Shown: positions 48,461-57,184 of the stretch, in pieces
Position numbering within the stretch: the first letter of the stretch is position 1
Layout: the number at the start of each line of letters is the position of its first letter
Origin: a virus
IMG/VR virus record: IMGVR_UViG_3300009163_000025
Location: 1-64,000 of that record
Reading direction: 5' to 3' (one strand)
Length of the DNA: 64,000 nt
The notes under the pieces: model-generated
The model's database searches: none
The model's input: the letters and a program-made list of their open reading frames with translations, nothing else
What the model was told of the DNA's origin: nothing
Program-made: the position numbers and the translations under genes

Positions 48461-49192
48461 ATGGCAGGCGAAGCGGCAGAAAGACAAGAATCTGGAGTAG
48501 TTAAGGCTATTAAAGATGCTGTTAAAAAAAATAAAAATAATCCAATAACTATAGTTGCGGGCAAAACAACAATCGCTGGAGTTATTAATGCGGAAAAATT
48601 TACTGGTCGACAAGAAAGTGGATCCGAACCATATACGGATGTACAACTTTTCATTTACAATAAAAAAGAACCAATTAATCTTTCGCTAAAAGGGGAATCA
48701 GCACCATCACTTGCTGGTGGTGGTTTACGTGGACTTGAATTGGCCGTTCCAGGAATAGCAAAAAAATTTATGAAAGCCGCATTTGAACATTTAACAAAAA
48801 AAGTTAAGTTGAAACCCGGAGATAAAGTTCCTGATGTATTTGGTAAAATTGGAGGACCCGCAAAATTGAAAATTGTTGTTGGTAATAAAGCCATGGGGGG
48901 ACCAATTGATTATATGTACATTGGACCCATGAATGTTGTTGCGCCATATGATATGAAAAAAAACATAGTAAAATTTAATGGTGCATTAACTGGTGCAGTT
49001 GAGTATGCAAAAACTCATGATTTGTATTTTAGATTTAGGGCTAGAAGAGAAGATCAAAGATTTGATCCAACCGCAAAAGATGCAGACGGAACTCCAAAGA
49101 TATATGGAAAATCTCCCTCTAGGGGAGATTCAGCAGGAAGAATAGTTGTCACCGATAAAGTTTCAGGCAAAGGTGAATTAGTCAATATATAA
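48461..49192 (+). CDS. Conserved phage protein, PD-(D/E)XK-like segment
   Basis: 243 aa. PYTDVQLFIYNKKEPINLSLKG has the D...(I/L)SxK spacing of restriction-nuclease-like folds, followed by SAPSLAGGGLRGLEL. The C-terminus has a KIYGKSPSRGDSAG segment. Possibly a nuclease or virion protein; not proven. Last gene of the plus cassette. Confidence 0.55.
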   Translation: MAGEAAERQESGVVKAIKDAVKKNKNNPITIVAGKTTIAGVINAEKFTGRQESGSEPYTDVQLFIYNKKEPINLSLKGESAPSLAGGGLRGLELAVPGIAKKFMKAAFEHLTKKVKLKPGDKVPDVFGKIGGPAKLKIVVGNKAMGGPIDYMYIGPMNVVAPYDMKKNIVKFNGALTGAVEYAKTHDLYFRFRARREDQRFDPTAKDADGTPKIYGKSPSRGDSAGRIVVTDKVSGKGELVNI

Positions 49193-49200
49193 CTAATATA

Positions 49201-49404
49201 TTACTTTACAGGCTTCTTTTTTGAGTAATTTCTAGCCGCAGGTTTTTTGACAGGACTTGCTGGAACTGGTTTAGGTTCTTCAATCTTTGCAACAACTGGC
49301 TCTGGAGCCTTCGGCACTTCAACAACTGGCTCTGGATGTGGCCAATTTGTTGATTGTTCAACAGGTTTAGTTCCTAGAACCCAATCTTTAATTTTCTTAA
49401 ACAT
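49201..49404 (-). CDS. Pro/Ala/Lys-rich small protein (67 aa)
   Basis: MFKKIKDWVLGTKPVEQSTN then PVVEVPKAPEPVVAKIEEPK repeats and a basic end. Likely disordered. 10 nt after GH19 endolysin, so probably co-expressed late. Function unknown. Confidence 0.6.
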   Translation of the reverse strand: MFKKIKDWVLGTKPVEQSTNWPHPEPVVEVPKAPEPVVAKIEEPKPVPASPVKKPAARNYSKKKPVK

Positions 49405-49414
49405 AAACTTTCCT

Positions 49415-50035
49415 TCAAGTTAAAATTTCAATCGCATGATTGTAATGATTGATACGATCTTCAAGTCCAATGTAACCGCCATTAATGCGTTTAGTCATCA
49501 ACTTCAAGTCTCCGATATCTGCTAAATCATTTAACTTAGCGGCAGTCCAAAACCAACCTGCTGAGTGAATTGCATATTCTGGATCAAGCAACATGTCTGG
49601 ATTCTGTACTAAAGAATCATCTTCAAACATATTCTGCGACACTTTTATATAGTTATTTTTTCCTGTGATTTGAACAATTCCTCGACCACGATAAGTCCAT
49701 CCATCATTACTACGTTCATCACCATTGCCCATACGATTTGCATAAACTCTATTTGCAATCTTTTGAGGTTGTCTTTCGTATTGCTTTGCAATCTCATCTG
49801 TTGGGAAGTATTTACCAAACGTTCCTCTGAGTCCCTTTGCACTATAGTTTAGGTTCTCTTGCATGAGAGTAAATCCACCCGATTCATGTCCACATTGTGC
49901 CATGAATGCCGCAACTCTTTGGGGCGTGTCGATATCGTAATCAGGTAAAATTGTGCTTAACAATTCATACCATTGATCAAAATTCTTTACTTTCGGCATC
50001 AATTGTTTTGCCGCTTCTGGTGTAAAAAAGTCCAT
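49415..50035 (-). CDS. Endolysin, GH19 chitinase-type
   Basis: 206 aa. FMAQCGHESGGFTLMQENLNYS holds the two catalytic Glu (51 and 60); YRGRGIVQITGKNNY and FWTAAKLNDLAD complete the GH19 lysozyme pattern. No signal peptide, so it needs a holin (505-1026 is a candidate). Driven by the late box at 50065. Confidence 0.92.
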   Translation of the reverse strand: MDFFTPEAAKQLMPKVKNFDQWYELLSTILPDYDIDTPQRVAAFMAQCGHESGGFTLMQENLNYSAKGLRGTFGKYFPTDEIAKQYERQPQKIANRVYANRMGNGDERSNDGWTYRGRGIVQITGKNNYIKVSQNMFEDDSLVQNPDMLLDPEYAIHSAGWFWTAAKLNDLADIGDLKLMTKRINGGYIGLEDRINHYNHAIEILT

Positions 50036-50064
50036 TGCTGTCTCCTATTTTATAATCATAGGAG

Positions 50065-50072
50065 TATTTATA
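50065..50072 (-). promoter_or_regulatory. T4-type late promoter of the endolysin
   Basis: TATAAATA on the minus strand, 30 nt before the ATG at 50035, lying just beyond the stop of the 223-aa gene. Confidence 0.8.
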
Positions 50073-50073
50073 T

Positions 50074-50745
50074 TCAATCCCAAAGTGCTTGATAGTATTT
50101 TCCGAACAAACGAAATCCGTTCTTGATTCGTTCCTCAACAATTGCCATGCCGTCATAGTCACATTTGTATGTGTGTTTGGGACCTTCTTCCAATCTAAAC
50201 ATTTTTGGCTTACCATTTTCATCCCACTCACAAGCAACCGACTTATGATCAAATTCACCTGACCGATATCCTTCTTCCCACTCTTTATTGATGTGGTGAT
50301 CGAATGCAAAAATCATTTCATCCATGACCCAATCCCAACGCTTGAAATGGTTGTCATCGGTGTCCCATTCATTTTCTTTTGCTGGCGCTGAAGTAGACTT
50401 CAATTCTTCTGGCACATCTTCATCATCAACAAAAGGCGCACCATGCTTTTTATCTTTCAACTGTTTCAACATAGGCAAAGCAATTTGACCAAGAGTATGA
50501 TCCATAGACCAAGTATCCCAATAGTCAATCTTCACATAGTCAATCTTAGGGTGAATTACATCCAAGACTTTTGCAATCACTTTGCAGATAGGGTCTAAAA
50601 AATTAACCCACTTCTCGTATGGTGCGTTAGGCTTGTCTTCGAGATTATAGAACACATCATTAGTTTTTTCCCAAAAGCAAACAAACTCTAAGATGTGATA
50701 TGGACTTAGCCAGTGATTACGATATCCGCTGATGTAGACTTTCAT
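50074..50745 (-). CDS. Conserved T4-like phage protein (223 aa)
   Basis: MKVYISGYRNHWLSPYHILEFVCFWEK, KIDYVKIDYWDTWSMDHTLG, KRWDWVMDEMIFAFDHHINK and YQALWD end. Trp/Asp rich pattern found in many myoviruses. Function unknown. ATGA overlap with the halogenase gene. Confidence 0.75.
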   Translation of the reverse strand: MKVYISGYRNHWLSPYHILEFVCFWEKTNDVFYNLEDKPNAPYEKWVNFLDPICKVIAKVLDVIHPKIDYVKIDYWDTWSMDHTLGQIALPMLKQLKDKKHGAPFVDDEDVPEELKSTSAPAKENEWDTDDNHFKRWDWVMDEMIFAFDHHINKEWEEGYRSGEFDHKSVACEWDENGKPKMFRLEEGPKHTYKCDYDGMAIVEERIKNGFRLFGKYYQALWD

Positions 50746-52217
50746 ATTGGTTGGTATTCGTTGATTTGTTTAAGGAATTCTTTATGATCTAATGCTTGAG
50801 TTGCAGTCAAAGCATCAATTATTTCTCTATACTCTTGTGGTGATGGACGAACATTCTCAAAGCCCTTAATATTGATAGGCTTTTCAAATATTTCAAGTCC
50901 ATAACCAACTTGAAGATAACTATACAAAGCAAAGTATACATTGATACGCATGTTTGGAATGTTATAGGGACGTAGATTTCCATCTTTAAGAAATGGAATC
51001 AAATTTCTAATATATTCTGGTGGAGGATTTTTCTCCACAAACTCAGTCCAAAATGGGCTATCTTTTCGTTTTGTGAGATAGTGAAAGTATACAAACCCCA
51101 TAGTGTCATCCATGTTGTTTCTTGCAATATCGTTAAACACTTTGATACTATTCTCATCGGGATTGTCAATCTCATTAATGAATTGACGGAAAGTATCTAA
51201 CTCACCGACAGACAAAAAGATAGACGTTGATTCTAATGGTTCAATAAAACTAGAAGACAATCCAACTGCAAGACAGTTTTTGATCCAATAGTTTTCAAAG
51301 CGACCTGGATTCAGATCAATAACTTTACGCACCTTGATTTCTTGCCCTAAGTATTCTTCAACTTCAGCCTTTGCTTGTTCTACTGTGATATAATCGGAAT
51401 CGAAAACATAACCTGCACCTGTACGATGTTGCAGAGGAATTTGCCACATCCATCCATACTTCATTGCAATTGCAGAAGTGTATGGTTTGAGTTCAGTCTC
51501 TTGAATCCAAAATGGAATCGCTTTCTTCATTGGCAGATATTTTGAATACGATACCCATTCGTCTTTATACACTCCACCAATCAACAGTCTAGCCATGCCA
51601 GAACAATCAAAAACAAAGTCTACGGGAACACTACGCCCATCTTCAAGATTCAATGCTTTAATATACTCACGTTCATCTTGTGTTGCGTGAGTATACACAC
51701 CTTCAACAATTTCAATACCACGTTCAACACCTTTTTCGGATAAATATTTTGAAAATTCATTCGTATCGAAATGAATTGCCCATTCCGTTCTATGCAAATC
51801 AATTTTATTATCGTATGCTAGATGAATTTGATAATTGTAATCTTCTAAACTCAAACCTTCAGCAATACATTTCTTCAAAAAGAAATCTTGCCCGTCTACA
51901 CCAAATGTAGGTTGAACTGAGAAGTCTGTGACTTTATCACAAAATCCATGCATGTAACGTTTCTCATCGCCATTCCAATTTTCAAAATTAATTCCACTCT
52001 TAATCGTGCCTTTAGTGCTTCGAATCAAATCGATGATATCAATATTAATTTGCGAAAGAAACGCAACGATGTTTGGTGTTGTCGCTTCACCAACACCAAT
52101 GATACCAATTTCTTTGCTTTGAACGACAGTAATTTTATCATTTGGAAAAACTGTATGTGCATACAATGCAGTCAACCAACCAGCGGTACCGCCACCCAAT
52201 ACTACGATATTTCTCAT
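50742..52217 (-). CDS. Flavin-dependent tryptophan halogenase-like
   Basis: 491 aa. FAD-binding GGGTAGW (8-14); Lys73 in TIKSGINFENW at the catalytic Lys position; GWMWQIP (255-261), the WxWxIP halogenase motif; SSFIEPLEST with catalytic Glu326. The full set supports halogenation of an aromatic substrate through HOCl/chloramine chemistry with FADH2. Length is near PrnA/RebH. Second, more canonical homolog of 29843-31111. Confidence 0.9.
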   Translation of the reverse strand: MRNIVVLGGGTAGWLTALYAHTVFPNDKITVVQSKEIGIIGVGEATTPNIVAFLSQINIDIIDLIRSTKGTIKSGINFENWNGDEKRYMHGFCDKVTDFSVQPTFGVDGQDFFLKKCIAEGLSLEDYNYQIHLAYDNKIDLHRTEWAIHFDTNEFSKYLSEKGVERGIEIVEGVYTHATQDEREYIKALNLEDGRSVPVDFVFDCSGMARLLIGGVYKDEWVSYSKYLPMKKAIPFWIQETELKPYTSAIAMKYGWMWQIPLQHRTGAGYVFDSDYITVEQAKAEVEEYLGQEIKVRKVIDLNPGRFENYWIKNCLAVGLSSSFIEPLESTSIFLSVGELDTFRQFINEIDNPDENSIKVFNDIARNNMDDTMGFVYFHYLTKRKDSPFWTEFVEKNPPPEYIRNLIPFLKDGNLRPYNIPNMRINVYFALYSYLQVGYGLEIFEKPINIKGFENVRPSPQEYREIIDALTATQALDHKEFLKQINEYQPI

Positions 52218-52375
52218 GCTAACTCCATTTTTTTATTTCGTTTTTCTATTTCTATAATATTTAATAGTCTTTTCGCTTCTTTATGAACTTCGCTAGTAAC
52301 TGCCCACCCGAATCCTTCTGGATGCAATAAGTTTTCTAAAAAATGCACAACCTCATCATACGTCTTTTGATTCAT
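52214..52375 (-). CDS. Hypothetical protein (53 aa)
   Basis: Start at MNQKTYDEVVHFLENLLHPE (52375); an overlap of about 20 nt with the upstream gene remains. ATGA overlap with the halogenase start. Unrecognised. Confidence 0.55.
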   Translation of the reverse strand: MNQKTYDEVVHFLENLLHPEGFGWAVTSEVHKEAKRLLNIIEIEKRNKKMELA

Positions 52376-52592
52376 CATATATCCTTGTAAATGGACTGTT
52401 AACAACAAAATCTTCAGGCAATGCTTCTACAATCTTTGTGAAATGATATGGATCCGGATAGTGCCTTAGAATACTTCTCGCACGTTCACGCACGTATTTA
52501 GGCACTTTTGGTGTTACTTTGGGATTCAATAAATCTAAAAGTAATTGTTGTCCGCATCTCAACGAACGATATCTTTCATCGGGTAGAGTCAT
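52356..52592 (-). CDS. BPSL0761-like protein
   Basis: 78 aa. MTLPDERYRSLRCGQQLLLDLL, then VPKYVRERARSILRHYPDPY: the pattern of the BPSL0761 family of betaproteobacteria. A host-type marker carried by the phage; function unknown. Confidence 0.7.
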   Translation of the reverse strand: MTLPDERYRSLRCGQQLLLDLLNPKVTPKVPKYVRERARSILRHYPDPYHFTKIVEALPEDFVVNSPFTRIYDESKDV

Positions 52593-53064
52593 AATTATCT
52601 TTCCGAATGTGTTCGTCCATTGTGGTAAAAAATGTTTTCTTTTTCAACTCATCATTCCATACTTTTGCGTAATCATTGTCTTTGTCGCACAATGCAAGTG
52701 CTTCTTCTTCAGTCACAATACGATGTGACATAATAGTTTCACCCAAATGTTCTTGTGAAAATTCTTTTGCTTCACTTAGAGTAACAGTATCAAGTGCCCA
52801 CTCCGATTTATCTTTACCATAGCGATCTGTGCCAATAGGAACTTCTACCATGTAGCGTTCACGGAACATAGAAACGGCTTCAACAAGAACCCATTGTGTT
52901 TCTTTCTTTCTCATAGTCCAACTCCCATCACCATTGTCAATCCAATCTAAAGTGTCGCCAGTTTGCCAACCAGTTCCTGCAAGTATTTCATCATTCAATG
53001 GAAGAATCAAGTCACCAGTTTCGGCGTCTTTTTCCAACGTTATAATCCAAGATTTGTTTTCCAT
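52576..53064 (-). CDS. AbrB-like N-domain protein (162 aa)
   Basis: WIITLEKDAETGDLILPLNDEILAGTGW is an AbrB/MazE-type swapped-hairpin domain seen in aquatic phage proteins; the C-terminal part is helical and charged. Possible DNA-binding regulator. Behind promoter 53090. Confidence 0.65.
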   Translation of the reverse strand: MENKSWIITLEKDAETGDLILPLNDEILAGTGWQTGDTLDWIDNGDGSWTMRKKETQWVLVEAVSMFRERYMVEVPIGTDRYGKDKSEWALDTVTLSEAKEFSQEHLGETIMSHRIVTEEEALALCDKDNDYAKVWNDELKKKTFFTTMDEHIRKDNYDSTR

Positions 53065-53089
53065 AGGTACTCCTTAAGCGAATACATTC

Positions 53090-53118
53090 ATTATAACTTA
53101 ACAACTGTGGAATGTCAA
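53090..53118 (-). promoter_or_regulatory. Promoter of the AbrB-like gene
   Basis: TTGACA (53118-53113), 17-nt spacer, TATAAT (53095-53090). The -35 overlaps the stop of the membrane gene. Confidence 0.8.
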
Positions 53119-53408
53119 GCCATGAGCATTCGTGCTAAACCAATGCTATCGATTGTCGTTAGCAATATGTAGTTAGCAAGCATCCCAAATGATTTCCGAG
53201 TATAACTAGCCCAAGCATAGATACCACAGCCGATGATCCAAATAGGGTACAAAGTAAGTAGGGGCGGATTTGGGACTGTGACAGCCATGGTAATTGAACA
53301 GCCAATAGAAATAGCCCAAGCAAGACACTCAGCAACAAAACGAATACGATTACTATACCAGTCATCTTTAATCCAATCTACAGTAGGTCTAAACAAATCA
53401 ATAATCAT
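53115..53408 (-). CDS. Conserved phage membrane protein (97 aa)
   Basis: FRPTVDWIKDDWYSNRIRFVAE then three hydrophobic helices, with PLLTLYPIWIIGCGIYAWAS. The pattern is common in T4-like aquatic phages. Function unknown. Confidence 0.75.
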   Translation of the reverse strand: MIIDLFRPTVDWIKDDWYSNRIRFVAECLAWAISIGCSITMAVTVPNPPLLTLYPIWIIGCGIYAWASYTRKSFGMLANYILLTTIDSIGLARMLMA

Positions 53409-53409
53409 A

Positions 53410-54225
53410 TCAATCTAAATGAAAAAGTTGTGGATGATGTTTCATAAAATGTTCACGCAATACTGCCCAATACTGATACATTTGCGGTGAATCCATTTTG
53501 AGTGAAAGTTCTTTAATCTCATTCAATACAACAAGCGGTTTTTCAAACTCACCAGTATTGTAAACACTAAAATCAACTGGTTGACTATAAACTTTGTATT
53601 CGGGATGTAAATGTAGAAACGTAGAGAACAATCTTTCAACAATGAAAGGAAACATGCTGAGATTTTTATCTCTGCTGTAGTTTGCGCTACCATGATAAAT
53701 CTCTGCATTCTCTCCAGTCAATGCTTCAAGTCTATCATAAATGTCTCTAACAAAATCTAAGTAATCTCGCCAAAAAACTTTTGTTGCAACAAAGTAACTT
53801 GAGTAACACACGTTCTTTGTCATAATAACATCTAGAATTTTTTCATTGTAACCTGCGGCTTTCAATGCGGCCGCAGTTACTTGTTTAATTCCTTTGTGAA
53901 ATATTTCACCATGTTCCCAAACGTTATATGTAAATGCGCTAACAACCCTTGCATGATTGAATACGTACACATCATGTCCTGGATTATCATCAATTGAATT
54001 CATAATCACTTCAGATGAGTATCTAAGTTTTTGTTGCCAACGTGGACCGAAAACGCCCCATGCATCTAGACCATCTGCAACGTTTTCTTTTTCAATTCTA
54101 TCAAAAGAATGAAACTCACGCAACTCAGGTCTTTCATTTGATGTATTATCAAATGGCTTAAGTAAAGGATCAACTTTAGAGATTTGATCCTTGTCGAAAC
54201 AAATTTGAAAAATTTCGTATTTCAA
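53410..54225 (-). CDS. Hypothetical protein, possibly sugar-related (271 aa)
   Basis: MKYEIFQICFDKDQISKVDP start, WGVFGPRWQQKL, a DVYVFNHARVVSAFTYNVWE stretch and several His/Trp motifs. Next to a GT-A-like gene (ATGA overlap), so a role in glycan transfer is possible. No catalytic motif recognised. Confidence 0.45.
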   Translation of the reverse strand: MKYEIFQICFDKDQISKVDPLLKPFDNTSNERPELREFHSFDRIEKENVADGLDAWGVFGPRWQQKLRYSSEVIMNSIDDNPGHDVYVFNHARVVSAFTYNVWEHGEIFHKGIKQVTAAALKAAGYNEKILDVIMTKNVCYSSYFVATKVFWRDYLDFVRDIYDRLEALTGENAEIYHGSANYSRDKNLSMFPFIVERLFSTFLHLHPEYKVYSQPVDFSVYNTGEFEKPLVVLNEIKELSLKMDSPQMYQYWAVLREHFMKHHPQLFHLD

Positions 54226-54992
54226 TCTGACACCTGTGTACCGTTAGGCGCAATACCACCTTCAATTCCGATCTTATCAGGAACACGAATTTGTGTGGGA
54301 TTTAAATAGTTAAAAAGCAAATGTTCAATGTCAATGTATCCGCCATTGTTAATTCGTGTTACCATGTGTGCATACATTGCTTGATAGCATTCTGTAATGT
54401 AGTTTATAAGACTAGTATCAAAACTCCATAAACGGCTCATATACTGTCTTGTAATTCCTCCAGTTGTTTCTGGTGGGAATTGACTTGTATACGGACCACG
54501 TATCACAATGCCATGTTTGGTTTTATTGTGAAAATCAAAATCGAAATTATCATTCAGAATATATCTACCGCTTACTTTAAAAACTCTTGAATATTCTTTT
54601 TTAATTTGTTCTGCATTTTGTGTAAAGAACGTTCCATACATCAAAATTTCAATTGCATTTTTTACGATATCTTGACTCGGTACTGCTTGAATGCCTTTAA
54701 CCTCTGTCTCATCTGTATACGAAATGAAACGGCTCATGCTACCCCTGAGAATATCTTTTTCACTATCAGATAGGTGTTTATATCCACCATCTAAAATAAT
54801 AATGTCGGAATTAGGAACCTTTGTTTTAATTGAATCGCAAGTTGCAATCGTTTGATTCAATCTTTCTTCCGCACTATAGATTCCGTGTTTAGCGTGTATT
54901 GCTGAAGATATGAGAAATAGTGACTTACTCTTTAGTTGCTCGTTTTGCTGGAGTTCGTTTTGTTGGGGGTTTTGTTGATTTTGATTTTGCAT
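54222..54992 (-). CDS. Glycosyltransferase-like protein (256 aa)
   Basis: The Gln-rich N-terminus (1-20) overlaps the ClpP-like gene by 68 nt in another frame. Core: SLFLISSAIHAKHGIYSAEERLNQTI and IIILDGGYKHL resemble a nucleotide-sugar fold. No internal ATG near the core offers a shorter start. Function uncertain. Confidence 0.5.
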   Translation of the reverse strand: MQNQNQQNPQQNELQQNEQLKSKSLFLISSAIHAKHGIYSAEERLNQTIATCDSIKTKVPNSDIIILDGGYKHLSDSEKDILRGSMSRFISYTDETEVKGIQAVPSQDIVKNAIEILMYGTFFTQNAEQIKKEYSRVFKVSGRYILNDNFDFDFHNKTKHGIVIRGPYTSQFPPETTGGITRQYMSRLWSFDTSLINYITECYQAMYAHMVTRINNGGYIDIEHLLFNYLNPTQIRVPDKIGIEGGIAPNGTQVSD

Positions 54993-55575
54993 TTTTCACC
55001 TTATCAATTGCATCATTCTTTTTGCCGAGTCGTTTGACAACATCGTCTGCACTCATCCAAATGTCTTTATTATCTAGTATAGATTTAATTTCATCTTCTG
55101 TCAAAAAGTCTGCATAAACATTACGCATCATTTTATCTGACCATTTACGTTCATATACTAATTCATCATACATCTCACCACCCTTACCGATGGTACCACC
55201 AGAGTAGTTGTGAAACATAAACATAGCATGTTCTGAGATTTCATATGCGCCAGCACTTAAGAAAATCATTGTTGCGGCTGACATACAAGCACCTTCAACC
55301 GATGCAACGATTGTAGCAGGAGTTTCTGCCATCACTCGCATAAACTGTACTGCTGTGAATAGATCACCACCAGGAGAATTGATATGTAGTCTAACAACAT
55401 CACTTTCTGATGTATTACGCATAGTCTCAAATATTTCAATATAATCTTCTGCTTCAGTAATTGCACCAGACAAATAGATTGAGTATACATGTCCAATCGG
55501 TTTAGGTTGTCTAGGTTTTTTACTGTCGTTTAAATTAAATAATTGTGACGTTACCTGTTCTTCTTCCATTTTCAT
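54925..55575 (-). CDS. ClpP-like serine protease
   Basis: 216 aa. HINSPGGDLFTAVQFM, EGACMSAATMIFLSA (catalytic Ser region) and MFMFHNYSGG (catalytic His) follow the Clp/crotonase fold. The tail is Lys/Pro rich (SKSTKPPTKRTPAKRATKE). Possibly a prohead or regulatory protease. No AAA+ partner in the window. Confidence 0.85.
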   Translation of the reverse strand: MKMEEEQVTSQLFNLNDSKKPRQPKPIGHVYSIYLSGAITEAEDYIEIFETMRNTSESDVVRLHINSPGGDLFTAVQFMRVMAETPATIVASVEGACMSAATMIFLSAGAYEISEHAMFMFHNYSGGTIGKGGEMYDELVYERKWSDKMMRNVYADFLTEDEIKSILDNKDIWMSADDVVKRLGKKNDAIDKVKNAKSKSTKPPTKRTPAKRATKE

Positions 55576-55602
55576 AAATTCTCACTTTCTGCTAGAATAT
55601 CT

Positions 55603-55631
55603 ATTATACTCTATTGGGTTTCAGTTGTCAA
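55603..55631 (-). promoter_or_regulatory. Promoter of the ClpP-like gene
   Basis: TTGACA (55631-55626), 17-nt spacer, TATAAT (55608-55603); start codon is about 20 nt after the predicted start site. Confidence 0.8.
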
Positions 55632-56174
55632 CTTATCTACTCCATACTTACATATCCAGTAAGCATCAATCAAATCGGAAGACGGATTCCATTGCTTCTC
55701 TGTCATATGTAGTTCTTCTTTAAGCCGAATGTTTGTGTTCTCTTCAAAAACTTCTTGCATTCTTGCCTTATCTGCATTACCTTTACCAGTGGCAAACTTC
55801 TTAATCACGGTAGGTGGTATAGTTTCAAATGTGACATGAAAGTTCCATAATCTATATTTAAACACGCCTGTGTTTTCGGCTATATGAAAAACTCTGCCCT
55901 TTGAACCCATTGAATAATCTTCAATGAAAACTTTAACTTCATCGTCTAGTTCTAAGATTCTATCGATAAAAAAACTAGAGATGATATCGTATCTTTGCAT
56001 CTCATTTGTATATTCAAAAAAATAACCTTTTACATTTTTAAATTTAACATCATATTTTTTGCTTTGCGTCATGTAGTGCAAATCACAATTTTCAAATTTA
56101 AAATCATTACTCTCAATATTGTATAAACATATTGCAGGTGAAGTCATTGAATAGTCAACGCCAGCAACATACAT
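55611..56174 (-). CDS. RuvC-like resolvase / RNase H-fold nuclease
   Basis: 187 aa from the ATG at 56174 (TAATG overlap with upstream). YVAGVDYSMTSPAICLYN (first Asp), VKVFIEDYSMGSKGRVFHIAE (Glu), PPTVIKKFATGKGNADK and DLIDAYWI (final Asp) are the RuvC-like motifs of T4-like phages. Probably resolves branched DNA. Confidence 0.8.
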   Translation of the reverse strand: MYVAGVDYSMTSPAICLYNIESNDFKFENCDLHYMTQSKKYDVKFKNVKGYFFEYTNEMQRYDIISSFFIDRILELDDEVKVFIEDYSMGSKGRVFHIAENTGVFKYRLWNFHVTFETIPPTVIKKFATGKGNADKARMQEVFEENTNIRLKEELHMTEKQWNPSSDLIDAYWICKYGVDKLTTETQ

Positions 56175-56383
56175 TATTCTTTCCAATCATCAACATCGTC
56201 TAAGCCTTCTTCGGATAACTTATCCCAATCATTCTCATCTTCATCGTATTCTTTTATCAAATCATCGTTTAATGTTTCACCACAATATGCACAATGTGCT
56301 GGTGGATCAATATTGATTCCATCCAATGACGTTACTGAGTATTCAGCGTCACACGATTCACAAACTACTTCGTATGTTGGCAT
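56174..56383 (-). CDS. Zinc-ribbon protein (69 aa)
   Basis: MPTYEVVCESCDAEYSVTSL and CAYCGET give a four-Cys zinc ribbon, then an acidic tail (DEDENDWDKLSEEGLDD). FmdB-like start. Linked to the RuvC-like gene. Confidence 0.7.
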   Translation of the reverse strand: MPTYEVVCESCDAEYSVTSLDGINIDPPAHCAYCGETLNDDLIKEYDEDENDWDKLSEEGLDDVDDWKE

Positions 56384-56393
56384 TTTTTTCTCC

Positions 56394-57026
56394 TTATTCG
56401 TACATTATTGTATCTGCATCACCAATCGCCCATTTTGGATTTTGCTCTACAATGTATTTTTTTGTGCAGACTTTAAAGTCCGGAAATAGCATCTCTTTCG
56501 GATTGCTTGCGGCATCAAGAAATATGCAACGATTGTTCGGCTGTGCCGCATACTGTCCGTTGTCTAGTTCAAGAAAGTTATATGATTTATGATCTTCTGG
56601 ATTCTCGCTATCACCCATATCTAGATGTTCATCTGATGCACAATTGTCAACAGTAAACATATAATTACCTTGATACCATTGTTTATCTTTAGCATAAAAT
56701 TTGCCACTTAGATTTAATAGAAATGATTTTTGTATTACAGTAAGGTCATACGATAAACAATCCCATATCTGTAAATGATCTAGAGGCAGAAATTTATCTC
56801 TATCTAAATCGTGATTTCTACTCACATACGCTTCTAATGGAAGTTTATCATACAATGCTCCATACTCAGGCAAATACGATTCGATGAAGAATGCCCTACG
56901 GCTCATTGATTTGATTGATATCCAAATACAAGGTACGTATTCACCAAAGCCTTTTTCAAAATTATAAAGAAATTCTTTTCTTATATAACATCTAACTCTT
57001 GGTGTGTTTGCAACTAAAAAACTCAT
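56394..57026 (-). CDS. Conserved T4-like phage protein (210 aa)
   Basis: FLVANTPRVRCYIRKEFLYNFE, CIWISIKSMSRRAFFIESYLPEYGA, KQWYQGNYMFTVDNC. Conserved in aquatic T4-like phages; function unknown. Two Cys near the N-terminus. Confidence 0.75.
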   Translation of the reverse strand: MSFLVANTPRVRCYIRKEFLYNFEKGFGEYVPCIWISIKSMSRRAFFIESYLPEYGALYDKLPLEAYVSRNHDLDRDKFLPLDHLQIWDCLSYDLTVIQKSFLLNLSGKFYAKDKQWYQGNYMFTVDNCASDEHLDMGDSENPEDHKSYNFLELDNGQYAAQPNNRCIFLDAASNPKEMLFPDFKVCTKKYIVEQNPKWAIGDADTIMYE

Positions 57027-57032
57027 ATATTT

Positions 57033-57182
57033 TTACCAATGCCTTATAACGCCTGCTACAATAAACAGATTCGTTATTATATAGCAAAGTACAATAGTTG
57101 TTCTAATAATTGCAACTTTATCCGATTCTTTATCACACTCACTAGATTTGTGTCCTAGTGCTTTTGCCCACAGTCGCCACAT
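57033..57182 (-). CDS. Small conserved membrane protein (49 aa)
   Basis: MWRLWAKALGHKSSECDKES, then VAIIRTTIVLCYIITNLFIV as one membrane helix and IRHW. The pattern recurs in T4-like phages. Confidence 0.8.
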   Translation of the reverse strand: MWRLWAKALGHKSSECDKESDKVAIIRTTIVLCYIITNLFIVAGVIRHW

Positions 57183-57184
57183 GG

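Noticed and set aside
52214-52408. Longer start at 52408 for the 53-aa gene
   Set aside because: It would lie deep in the upstream gene and has no ribosome site.
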